A stretch of 21,338 nucleotides of DNA from AV2 sp035637175 (lineage in GTDB: Bacteria > Verrucomicrobiota > Verrucomicrobiia > Limisphaerales > AV2). Position 1 is the stretch's first letter, and the number at the start of each line of letters is the position of its first letter. The stretch covers positions 1 to 21,338 of the forward strand of contig DASPXS010000198.1 of assembly GCA_035637175.1 (NCBI GenBank). The letters run 5' to 3'. The translations under genes were made by a program, and so were the position numbers. Shown in pieces: positions 1 to 6,828 of the stretch. The notes beneath the pieces are model-generated. The model ran no database searches. It worked only from the letters and a program-made list of their open reading frames with translations, and was not told where the DNA came from.

Positions 1-552
1 TTTCGTGAGCACGCCCAATTTGGGAAATAACGGATTGAGCCGTCTTCCCATCCAACCAGACCATTGCGTCGCGTCATGGACCGGCCACGAAACGCGGGTC
101 GCATCAATCACGACGCCCGGTTTCACGGCGAGGAGTCGGGAGGCAAGGAATTGATTCGTCCCTTCCTTGACCTTCTGCAGCAACAGCAATCCATCCGCGC
201 CGAGCACCTCGCCCAGCTTGAGGACATCCCGGCCCGTTGCCGCCGACAGCGCCTGTTCGGCCAGCACTTTGTCGATCTGCGCCCGCTCCAACAGCGCCAG
301 TTGGCTGTTGGTGGAAAGTTCCGCCGTCAGCAGGTCAAGCGCTGGCGCGAGCGATTCGTCCTCGGCAACAATCGCCAGTCGGATCGGCGAAGCGGCGGTT
401 GCAGGCTGTGCCCGGGAAACCGGCGCCAACGATGCCAGCAGAATTACGGCGAAAACGCCAGTGACGCAGCTCGACAGCAATCGTTCTCTCGCGCGGAAGT
501 TCAAGCGGGAAAAGGCGCGGAAATTTTGGACGATTATTTGCGCGTTCTTCAC
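1..552 (-). CDS. CsgG/FlgO-like secreted protein (3' end outside window)
   Basis: This open frame begins at a GTG and runs without a stop to the window edge (184 codons), so the C-terminus is missing. The GTG overlaps the TGA of the preceding propeller fragment in a GTGA, a 4-nt coupling junction, which is why I choose it; there is no ATG near it. Residues 1 to about 42 are a signal peptide: an Arg-rich start, a hydrophobic stretch, then a likely cut after SRA before QP. The mature part reads LAIVAEDESLAPALDLLTAE, then LLERAQIDKVLAEQALS and KLGEVLGADGLLLL. This matches the layout of the CsgG/FlgO-type domain in the gene at 1056-1988 (VERAELEKILGEQELGLSG, then LGQLTGAKVLVTG). Family proteins act at the outer membrane or periplasm; the exact role here is unknown. 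A domain search should place it with CsgG or an unnamed relative. Confidence 0.75.
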   Translation of the reverse strand, partial: MKNAQIIVQNFRAFSRLNFRARERLLSSCVTGVFAVILLASLAPVSRAQPATAASPIRLAIVAEDESLAPALDLLTAELSTNSQLALLERAQIDKVLAEQALSAATGRDVLKLGEVLGADGLLLLQKVKEGTNQFLASRLLAVKPGVVIDATRVSWPVHDATQWSGWMGRRLNPLFPKLGVLTK

Positions 553-1004
553 TGAAGCTCCTTCAACGGTGCCTTGTACAGATGTCCGCCGTATTGCACC
601 CAGACAAGTCCGCCGGCCACTTCGATGTGGTCCACTTCGCGAGCAGGGCCGTACCAAACCTTGCGAGTCTTCCACTGTGCCAGGTCCACCACCGCGACAA
701 ATCCTTCGCCGCCCACCCAGAGGTCATTCCCCTTCACTGTGAGCGTGGTTACTCGCGGGCTGGGCAATTCCTCAGTCGCGCCAATATCCCTGAGTTGTCC
801 GGTCTTCAAGTCGAGACTTTGCACCCCGCCCCAGGACCTGTGCTCGCCCATCTTGTAAGTTGCCTTTCCCGCGAATAAACGGTCGCCGCCGACAGCGAGG
901 CAGGTTGGATGGAACGGCGTTCCGAGAGCCGGGGCCGACCAGGTGTTTTCAGCCGGACGGTATCGTTGGATTCCTTTGCCTTCAATGAGGAAACGTTTTC
1001 TCAC
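549..1004 (-). CDS. Short beta-propeller-like protein, possibly a 5'-truncated gene
   Basis: This 151-residue frame has repeated beta-propeller-type strands: LAVGGDRLFAG at about 36, VQSLDLKTGQLRDIG at 61, LTVKGNDLWVGGEGFVAVVD at 87, and IEVAGGLVWVQYGGHLYKAP at 127. These resemble PQQ/Reg_prop-style blades, so roughly three blades are present where a closed propeller needs six to eight. It has no signal peptide although both neighbours do. No Shine-Dalgarno lies before the ATG, and the frame is open upstream into the end of the CsgG-like gene. I therefore suspect the 5' part was deleted. The end is intact and coupled to the next gene by the GTGA overlap. It could still be a real small protein read through coupling. 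No enzymatic motif was seen. Confidence 0.6.
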   Translation of the reverse strand: MRKRFLIEGKGIQRYRPAENTWSAPALGTPFHPTCLAVGGDRLFAGKATYKMGEHRSWGGVQSLDLKTGQLRDIGATEELPSPRVTTLTVKGNDLWVGGEGFVAVVDLAQWKTRKVWYGPAREVDHIEVAGGLVWVQYGGHLYKAPLKELQ

Positions 1005-1055
1005 ATTGCGGGGGAAAATAATTGATTATAACTCAATTCAATCAGGCGCGAGTTG

Positions 1056-1988
1056 TCACTTCGCAATCTTTGGCGCCACCCTCTCGGCCAGCGCGGCGGC
1101 GGCGTTTTGCAGCGCGGTCTTGGCCGCCGTTTGCTCCGTGATGTCCACCGCAACACTCGTCTGCCGGTCTATGACAAGGATGTCCCCGTCCCGTTTCTGA
1201 ACCTTCAATTCCACGCGCGCCTTGCAGGAGATGAGATTGCCTCTCCGCAGGCCGAACGCGCTGAAAGCATCACCGGTAATTTCAACGTCCGCCTTCCGCG
1301 CTGACTTGTCGTCCACCACGGTGAAACCGCATTGCTGCAGGATAAGCGACAATTCCGTTTCCGCAGCCGGGTCAATCACCGGTTGGCCAAAATGCCGCTC
1401 GCCAATTTTCACGGAAACGACAGGCAAACTCCTGCCCGCCACCCTTTTCCTGAGCTTTTCAATGCGTTCCTCGCGGGACTCGACTTTGGCGACCAGCGTG
1501 TCCGCTTTTGCCGCGATGGTCTTCGCGATCCTTTGCGCCAGTTCAGTCGAAAGATCGGTGATCGGTTTGGCCGCGGATTTCACCAGTTCGCCGTAAACGC
1601 GGCTGGTCTCGGTGCCGATGATTTTCGCGACCACGATCGTTTCTTTGTCTGCCTTGAACACGCGTCCGGTCACGAGCACTTTTGCGCCGGTCAACTGGCC
1701 GAGCCTGGCCGCGGTGTCCGCTGAGACGGTGCCGGACAATCCCAACTCCTGTTCGCCCAGGATTTTTTCCAGTTCCGCCCGCTCCACCGTGATGAGACCC
1801 GGCTCGGCCGAAAGGCTCGCGTTGATGAGCGTGGCCGTTTGGACGCCAAGGTCCCGCACAGCGTCGTCTCGGGCGTCGAAGTTAAACACGGCCACGGTGA
1901 GAACCGGTGCATCAGCGGCTCGCGCGACAGCGATCGGAACGAGCAACGCGGTGAGAAACAGAAGGGAGTTGATTATCTTGATTTTCAT
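1056..1988 (-). CDS. CsgG/FlgO-like periplasmic or outer-membrane protein
   Basis: The predicted protein is 310 aa. The chosen ATG overlaps the stop of the upstream gene (ATGA), and a signal peptide follows directly (residues 1-25, basic MKIKI, hydrophobic core, cut after ARA). A longer frame adds eight residues with no support. The mature N-terminal half has the CsgG/FlgO-like pattern: VLTVAVFNFDARDD (about 29-42), then ATLINASLSAEP, ITVERAELEKILGEQELGLSG and LTGAKVLVTGRVFKAD. The C-terminal half (about 190-310) has a second alpha/beta segment with VVSVKIGERHFGQPVIDPA and ends in a helical AALAERVAPKIAK. There is no lipobox Cys at the signal cut, so it is not an evident lipoprotein. CsgG family members form or assist envelope assemblies; that role is inference here. 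Its place in a sigma/anti-sigma operon suggests an envelope-response target. Confidence 0.8.
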   Translation of the reverse strand: MKIKIINSLLFLTALLVPIAVARAADAPVLTVAVFNFDARDDAVRDLGVQTATLINASLSAEPGLITVERAELEKILGEQELGLSGTVSADTAARLGQLTGAKVLVTGRVFKADKETIVVAKIIGTETSRVYGELVKSAAKPITDLSTELAQRIAKTIAAKADTLVAKVESREERIEKLRKRVAGRSLPVVSVKIGERHFGQPVIDPAAETELSLILQQCGFTVVDDKSARKADVEITGDAFSAFGLRRGNLISCKARVELKVQKRDGDILVIDRQTSVAVDITEQTAAKTALQNAAAALAERVAPKIAK

Positions 1989-2809
1989 GGTGTGAGCACG
2001 GTTGATTCCCATCGTTCGGGTTTCAAAACCAGGGAAGCCAGGTGAACGAGATCGAGCTGCCCTTGAGGATTTTCCGCAAGTTCAGAAAAAGTTTTTGACC
2101 GCGCAAAGACGACAGTGCCGTCTCCCTCGCGAATCAGGTACGCCTGAATTTCCGAATTTGTCGGAGGGCGGGACGGTAGCTGGATCCAGACGACGGCCCG
2201 CCCCGCTTTGGCAGCCGATTTGATTTGCCTGGCCAAGCCTGCCGACGCCGGCTCCTGGGGCGTCAACGGGCCAACGATCGCGAGTTTGCCGCTGAAATTC
2301 TCCCAGCCGGTTTGTTCCAGGTCTTCAAAGTCCACCATCCACTGTTTGAGCAGTGGTTTGAGTTGATCCCGCGGGTCGAACACGCCCAGCGCTGTTTCCC
2401 CGGCGAGGGCTTTCAACTCTTTCAGCAGGTCGGGCGGATGAACCGTGACCTCGGTTGGACCAAGCGCTTTGCCTTGTTCATCCAGCCACTGAACGAGAAA
2501 GCGCGTTCCGACTTTCACGCCGGGGAAAGACAACGAGGCCGATTCTACGATCGTCTGGCCGGCGAGCACTTGCAGTTTCTTCCACGGTTGCGCCTGGCCC
2601 AACGGCATCGCCGTGGTCGAACTGGCCTGAAACAATCGCGTGCGAATTTGGACTTCGATGGTCTTGTCGGTCGGATTGCTGAAGGTCACCCGAATTTTCC
2701 GCGCCTCACCCGCGAAGACCACTTGCGGCGCTTCCTCGGGAACCCATTCCAACTGCGCCCCAAACGTTATCGGGCACGCGGCCAGAAAGATGGCCCACCC
2801 GATTTTCAC
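1985..2809 (-). CDS. Secreted protein of unknown function with Ig-like N-terminal half
   Basis: I do not recognise a named family for this 274-aa protein. It starts with a short signal peptide (MKIGWAIFLAACPITFGA, cut before QLEW). Residues about 20-125 look like an Ig-like beta-sandwich (KIRVTFSNPTDKTIEVQIRT, later VGTRFLVQWLDEQGKALGP). Residues about 135-270 alternate helices and strands (ALGVFDPRDQLKPLLKQW, KLAIVGPLT, GRAVVWIQLPS, GTVVFARS), loosely like the class I glutamine-amidotransferase-like fold used in cell-surface proteins, without a visible catalytic triad. Both ends are coupled: its ATG overlaps the stop of the anti-sigma candidate (ATGA) and its TGA overlaps the start of the CsgG-like gene. 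It probably works in the periplasm with the neighbouring secreted proteins. Confidence 0.75.
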   Translation of the reverse strand: MKIGWAIFLAACPITFGAQLEWVPEEAPQVVFAGEARKIRVTFSNPTDKTIEVQIRTRLFQASSTTAMPLGQAQPWKKLQVLAGQTIVESASLSFPGVKVGTRFLVQWLDEQGKALGPTEVTVHPPDLLKELKALAGETALGVFDPRDQLKPLLKQWMVDFEDLEQTGWENFSGKLAIVGPLTPQEPASAGLARQIKSAAKAGRAVVWIQLPSRPPTNSEIQAYLIREGDGTVVFARSKTFSELAENPQGQLDLVHLASLVLKPERWESTVLTP

Positions 2810-3396
2810 ATCGCCACCTCCAAGGCCTTGGCCCTGATTTTCAGCCGCGCCACTGGACGTGCCGGGTCCGCACTCGACCAGACCGTCTTCTTGCCGACCA
2901 ACAGCACATTGTCCCTGGCGTCGGCCAGCACCTCGAAGCTCTGGTCAGCGAGTCGAATTTCCTGGCCACTGAACGTGACGATGGTTTGGCATCTCTTGCC
3001 CTGGCAGAGTCTCACCCACAACGGTGTCGAATATGGCACGTCTGGCTGGTCCGACAACACGAGCCGCACGCCGGAGTCATCGGAAATGATGGCGCGGACC
3101 CGATGTGGAAACAGCGCGGCCACTTCGTGAATCAACCTTGCGCTTTCCGCCAACGACCTGACTTCGGAGACCTGACGATGTCCCTGCCAGACACCCATCC
3201 CAAAACCGATCACCAGGCAGGCCGTGGCAAACCCGGTCGCCCAAATCAACAGCGGCGGTTTCCGAGGCCGTTTAGGCGCCGCCAGAACGGACCCTTGCCG
3301 CAAACGTCGAACGACGGCGTCCGGGAATTGTTCCCAGTATTGCGGCGGCCGTTCCGGCACGCGCGCCGACTTCAGAAACTGGTTCAGGTCAGTCAT
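2806..3396 (-). CDS. Single-TM anti-sigma factor candidate
   Basis: The 196-aa protein has a short cytoplasmic N-terminus (1-48), one transmembrane helix (about 49-70, LLIWATGFATACLVIGFGMG), and a 125-aa extracytoplasmic part. The cytoplasmic segment contains RPPQYWEQFPDAVVRRL, a motif I associate with small proteins paired with ECF sigma factors in Verrucomicrobia (recollection, not checked). No zinc-binding HxxxCxxC of ZAS anti-sigma factors is present, so if it binds sigma it does so by another surface. The start codon lies inside the end of the sigma gene (8-nt overlap, ATGACTGA), the usual layout for a sigma/anti-sigma pair. Alternative: a membrane sensor without sigma-binding activity. 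Confidence 0.7.
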   Translation of the reverse strand: MTDLNQFLKSARVPERPPQYWEQFPDAVVRRLRQGSVLAAPKRPRKPPLLIWATGFATACLVIGFGMGVWQGHRQVSEVRSLAESARLIHEVAALFPHRVRAIISDDSGVRLVLSDQPDVPYSTPLWVRLCQGKRCQTIVTFSGQEIRLADQSFEVLADARDNVLLVGKKTVWSSADPARPVARLKIRAKALEVAM

Positions 3397-3949
3397 GGCG
3401 CATTTTGGTTTTCAGCAGTCGTTTGAGTTTCGCGCGCCCGGCGAAGAGCCGCCAGGAAACCGTCGTTTCCGCGCAGCCGAGCGTTCGCGCCGCTTCGGCG
3501 TGGTTCATCCCTTCATAGACGGTCAGCACTATGGCAGCCCGTTGTTTTGGGGGCAGCTTCAACAAGGCCTCCTGCACGCGCCGGGTGTTTTCTTCGTCTT
3601 CCGGCGACATGGCCGCGCATTGGCCGCCGAAAATCCGTTCATGGTCTGCCCAGTCCTGGTGCGATTCATTGCGGCGCATCCGGCTTTTCTTCCAGTTCAA
3701 ACAGGTGTTCACTGCGATCTGGTAGAGCCAGGAGGAGAACTTCGACTCGCCGCGAAAGCTGTCCAGGCGCCGGAATGCCAGAAGGAACGTTTCCTGCGCC
3801 AGGTCTTCAGCGTCGGCCAGCGAACCGGTCATGCGAAATGTCAGCGAATGCACCATATGTTGATAACGGGCCACCAGGGCTGCAAAGGCCTCAGGGTTGC
3901 CGTCCCGGCTCTGGCGTATCCAGTCCTGTTCATCTTCCAACTGGCCCAT
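3389..3949 (-). CDS. ECF-type RNA polymerase sigma factor
   Basis: This is a 186-aa sigma-70 family protein of extracytoplasmic-function size. Region 2 spans about residues 18-90 with AFAALVARYQHMVHSLTFRM, the DAEDLAQETFLLAFRRLDSF core and FSSWLYQIAVNTCLNW. Region 4 spans about 123-180 with ALLKLPPKQRAAIVLTVYEG and the helix-turn-helix AARTLGCAETTVSWRLFAGR. Regions 1 and 3 are absent, as expected. The linker carries an acidic MSPEDEENTRR. It is the first gene of the minus-strand operon and overlaps the anti-sigma candidate. The 124-nt divergent gap before the sirtuin presumably holds its promoter, but I cannot identify an ECF-type promoter there with confidence. Likely role: it switches on this envelope operon in response to a signal sensed through the membrane partner. 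Confidence 0.95.
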   Translation of the reverse strand: MGQLEDEQDWIRQSRDGNPEAFAALVARYQHMVHSLTFRMTGSLADAEDLAQETFLLAFRRLDSFRGESKFSSWLYQIAVNTCLNWKKSRMRRNESHQDWADHERIFGGQCAAMSPEDEENTRRVQEALLKLPPKQRAAIVLTVYEGMNHAEAARTLGCAETTVSWRLFAGRAKLKRLLKTKMRHD

Positions 3950-4073
3950 GCAGCAGTTTTAACCGATGCGACAACCGGCGGGGAATAATCCTTTGAAAAT
4001 TTTTGCGCCATGTCTTGCTTTCTGCCAAACGGGTTTAAAATCCGTTGCGTTGCGCGAGGAACGGACCGCCGGA

Positions 4074-4892
4074 ATGCCGCGCCACAATGCGATCATGCCT
4101 AACGCCGGTTCACATTCCGCCGCTGCTGAAATCCCCGCCGCGCTGATCGCGGCGATGCGCCGGGCGCGGCACATCGTCGCGCTGACCGGGTCCGGCATCT
4201 CTGCCGAGAGCGGTGTGCCGACGTTCCGCGACGCGCAAACAGGCCTTTGGTCGAAATTCAGGCCCGAGGACCTGGCCACGCCCGAAGCGTTCCAACGCAA
4301 CTCGAAACTCGTCTGGGAATGGTATGCCTGGCGCCGCGAACGGGTCGCGACCGTGCAGCCGAACGCCGGCCACCGCGCGCTGGTGGAACTGGAAAAACGC
4401 GCGCCGAAATTCACGCTCATCACCCAAAATGTCGATGGCCTCCATCAACGCGCCGGCAGCCGCAACGTCATCGAACTCCACGGCAACATCAGTCGCGTGA
4501 AATGTTTCGAGGAGGACGTCATTGTTGAAACATGGAATGAAACCGGCGAGGTGCCGCCACGTTGCCCCCGTTGCGGCGGCCGGCTGCGGCCCGACGTTGT
4601 CTGGTTCGGCGAAACGCTGCCGCCGGATGCCCTGGGCCGCGCCGTCGATGCCAGTCGTTCGTGCGACCTGTTTCTCTCGGTCGGCACTTCCACACTGGTG
4701 CATCCCGCCGCCGCGCTGCCGTTCGAGGCGTTGCAACACGGCGCGACGGTGATTGAAATCAATCCCGATTCAACGCCGCTGAGTGGGCGGGCGCATTATG
4801 TCTTGCGCGGCTCCGCCGGGGACGTTCTTCCCAGGCTGTTGCAAATGTTCTTGCAGGCATCACCATTACCCCCTTGGATGGCCGCGTCGTGA
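4074..4892 (+). CDS. Sir2-family NAD-dependent protein deacylase (class III-like)
   Basis: Sirtuins remove acyl groups from lysines using NAD+. Counting from the chosen ATG, GSGISAESGVPTFR (39-52) and TQNVDGLHQRAG (117-128) are the NAD site, H136 in ELHGNIS is the catalytic histidine, and GTSTLVHP and EINPD follow. Y84 and R87 in EWYAWRRE match the YxxR signature of class III desuccinylase/demalonylase sirtuins such as CobB and SIRT5. The zinc module is odd: PPRCPRCGG keeps the second CxxC, but the first half is KCFEED with a single cysteine, so one canonical ligand is missing. The frame is open upstream to 3966, but those residues are not sirtuin-like; 4095 is another possible start. An AGGA at 4057-4060 lies rather far upstream of 4074. 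The rhomboid gene begins 30 nt downstream. Confidence 0.93.
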   Translation: MPRHNAIMPNAGSHSAAAEIPAALIAAMRRARHIVALTGSGISAESGVPTFRDAQTGLWSKFRPEDLATPEAFQRNSKLVWEWYAWRRERVATVQPNAGHRALVELEKRAPKFTLITQNVDGLHQRAGSRNVIELHGNISRVKCFEEDVIVETWNETGEVPPRCPRCGGRLRPDVVWFGETLPPDALGRAVDASRSCDLFLSVGTSTLVHPAAALPFEALQHGATVIEINPDSTPLSGRAHYVLRGSAGDVLPRLLQMFLQASPLPPWMAAS

Positions 4893-4922
4893 TGCGGCGG
4901 GTGTTGTTCTCGTGCGTTTGGT

Positions 4923-6509
4923 ATGGAGTTTGACACGATTTTGTTCTGGTTCGTCTGCGTGTCATGCGTGTCCGCGTTGCTGCGAGCGCTGATCAACCGC
5001 AGTGTCCTCGACGCCGGTTGGGTGGTTGTTTGTCTGTTGATCCTGGCGATGACCGTCGCCGGGGGCTGGTGGAATTTCAGACCGGCCATTTACGCCGGCG
5101 GCGTTTTCTGGGCCGTGCTCGTGCTCGTCCCCGCGCTGCTTGCCCGGCTGCACCTTCGGTTGTTTCTCCAACAACGATATCGCGCGGCGCGCAAGCTGGC
5201 GCAGATCGTGAGGCGACTTCATCCCGCGGGCGGCTGGAGGGAGCAGCCGGAAATCCTGCGCGCTCTTGAGCTGGCTCAAGCCGGTGACCTTGAAAGCGGC
5301 GTGGAAATCTTACGACGTCATCAAAGCGCGCAAGGATTGGGGGCCGCTGCGGCGATTGCGAATCTGTACCGGCTGACGAACCAATGGGAGGAATTCATCG
5401 CCTGGCAGGAAAAGCAGGCGGCCGACTTGAGCAGCCATCCGCAGTTCATTCCGGTGTCGCTCCGCGCCTGCGGTGAAGTCGGCGACCTGCCGCGGTTGGT
5501 GACCTTGTTTGACCGGCACGAAAAGCAAATCGCCCGGCTGGAACCGGCGGTGCAACGCCAGCTTTGCCGTTTGATGTTGTTCGCTTTTTGCGGCCGGCGC
5601 GAGTTGGCTGAATCCCTTCTCGCCGGCCCGCTGGCGATATTGCCGGCCCCCGCCAAGGAATTCTGGCTCGGCACCGCGGACTTCGCGGCCGGGCGCCAGA
5701 CCGATGCGCGCCGGGCATTGTCAGGTCTGTTGCCGGAAGCCGACCCGGTCACGCAACGCGCCATTGAAAGACGCCTCTCCCATCCGCCGGCGGTGGCCGA
5801 ACACGTCCTGACTCCGGAAACGAAGGAAATCATCCAACGGGCCGCGCAGGAACAACATCACGAAGATCGCTTCGGCGCCGGGCCGTCGCTCTTCTCGAGA
5901 TTCGCCCGCGCCTGTCAGATTTTCATTGCGTTGAACATTCTGGTTTACCTGGAAGAGCTCAACCTGGGCGGGAGCACCCGCTTGACCGTTTTGTTCCGAC
6001 TGGGAGCGCTGGTACCGCAAGCGGTCCATGAGGGCGAATGGTGGCGCCTGGTGGCCGCCAATTTTTTGCACTACGGGGTGTTGCACCTGACCATGAACAT
6101 GCTCGGGCTCTGGATTCTCGGGCCATTCGTCGAGTTCGCCTTAGGCTTCCGGCGGTTTTGCCTGATCTATTTACTGTCGGGCGTGGGTTCGATGGGGACC
6201 ACGCTGATCTGGATGACGGCCGCCGGCGGAGACCAGATCCTCGTCGGCGCTTCCGCCTGCGTGATGGGGCTGGTCGGCGGCACGGGCGCCATCCTGCTGC
6301 GCGGCTGGCGGCAGCAGAAGGCCCGCATCGCTTCCCGCCGGCTTGTTTCCGTGCTGTTCATTGTCGCGCTGCAGACGTTATTTGATTGGGTGGTCCCGCA
6401 GGTCAGCATGGCGGCGCATCTGTCCGGCCTGGCCATTGGCTTTTTGACAACACTGTTTCTCCAACACGCTCCCGCGAATGCCCAACAGCCTTCTTCGAGC
6501 GGGAAATAG
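4923..6509 (+). CDS. Rhomboid-family intramembrane serine protease with long N-terminal helical region
   Basis: This 528-aa membrane protein has two N-terminal TM helices (about 5-24 and 31-72 as one or two segments), then a soluble, mostly helical part (about 85-320) with TPR-like pairs such as LELAQAGDLESGVEIL and IANLYRLTNQWEEFIAWQEK. The C-terminal 200 residues are the rhomboid domain. Its catalytic parts are visible: H388/N392 in LHLTMNMLG, the nucleophile S444 in GASACVMGL, and the base H499 in SMAAHLSGLAIGF. Family knowledge: rhomboids cleave TM helices of other proteins within the membrane. GASACVMGL differs from the common GASGAVFGL but keeps the Ser. The N-terminal part may recruit substrate; that is inference. 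It starts 30 nt after the sirtuin stop without a clear Shine-Dalgarno, so co-transcription is likely. Confidence 0.9.
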   Translation: MEFDTILFWFVCVSCVSALLRALINRSVLDAGWVVVCLLILAMTVAGGWWNFRPAIYAGGVFWAVLVLVPALLARLHLRLFLQQRYRAARKLAQIVRRLHPAGGWREQPEILRALELAQAGDLESGVEILRRHQSAQGLGAAAAIANLYRLTNQWEEFIAWQEKQAADLSSHPQFIPVSLRACGEVGDLPRLVTLFDRHEKQIARLEPAVQRQLCRLMLFAFCGRRELAESLLAGPLAILPAPAKEFWLGTADFAAGRQTDARRALSGLLPEADPVTQRAIERRLSHPPAVAEHVLTPETKEIIQRAAQEQHHEDRFGAGPSLFSRFARACQIFIALNILVYLEELNLGGSTRLTVLFRLGALVPQAVHEGEWWRLVAANFLHYGVLHLTMNMLGLWILGPFVEFALGFRRFCLIYLLSGVGSMGTTLIWMTAAGGDQILVGASACVMGLVGGTGAILLRGWRQQKARIASRRLVSVLFIVALQTLFDWVVPQVSMAAHLSGLAIGFLTTLFLQHAPANAQQPSSSGK

Positions 6510-6606
6510 CCGGCCATTGGACCGCCTTGCGACCGACGGATTCACCGTCGTGCCGGAGGCGGTTTCCATTGACGAAGTGGAACGGCTGCTCGGCGCGCGC
6601 GAAGGC
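6478..6606 (+). pseudogene. Remnant of a phytanoyl-CoA dioxygenase (PhyH)-like gene start
   Basis: Frame +1 from ATG 6478 (or TTG near 6518) encodes RPLDRLATDGFTVVPEAVSI followed by DEVERLLGA. This resembles the N-terminal helix-strand of PhyH-family Fe(II)/2-oxoglutarate oxygenases, where 'L..DGF.VV...LS.DEV..LL' is usual. After about 40 residues the similarity ends and the frame continues into Arg-rich, non-protein-like sequence and the palindrome at 6692-6729. No HxD...H iron site exists downstream. I therefore read it as the leftover 5' end of a gene whose body was lost, with the break at about 6600. It overlaps the rhomboid 3' end by 32 nt if ATG 6478 was its start. The match is short, so confidence is limited. 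Confidence 0.5.
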
Positions 6607-6828
6607 AACGTGCGGCGGCGGGTTTTTCCTGGATCGGAGAGGCTCCGAACTCCGGACACGCGGACAGAACCTGACGACGCGCCGCCGCAGTGTGCGGAAA
6701 AAACACGCATATGCGTAATTTTTCCGCAGAGGCTCTGGCTCTGAAGGTGCACGGGCGCTCCGGTTCAAACGAAGAAAAATATTTTCTTTGCTGCCGTTCG
6801 TGCTATTGCTCTCGCCAGAATTTTTCTC
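6510..6828. other. Intergenic stretch rhomboid - aldehyde dehydrogenase
   Basis: About 320 nt without an intact gene. It holds the PhyH-like remnant, a GC-rich non-coding stretch (about 6607-6690), the diverged palindrome copy (6692-6729) and an AT-richer leader (6770-6828) before the dehydrogenase ATG. No convincing promoter boxes or Shine-Dalgarno were found in the leader. Confidence 0.6.
6692..6729. repeat. Palindromic repeat, copy A (diverged)
   Basis: The outer arms TGCGGAAAAA (6693-6702) and TTTTTCCGCA (6719-6728) are perfectly complementary. The centre ACGCATATGCGT (6705-6716) is a perfect 12-nt palindrome. The element has the same 38-nt length and the same outer arms as copies B and C, and shares the AGAGG that follows copy B. 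There is no U-tract beyond the stem, so it is not a standard intrinsic terminator. It sits right after the PhyH-like remnant. Confidence 0.8.

Noticed and set aside
2225..3130. 301-codon plus-strand open frame over the operon at the left end
   Set aside because: It spans two coupled minus-strand genes antisense and has no family resemblance.
3966..4073. N-terminal extension of the sirtuin
   Set aside because: The 36 additional residues do not resemble a sirtuin N-terminus, would occupy the divergent promoter space, and no ribosome site supports the upstream ATG.
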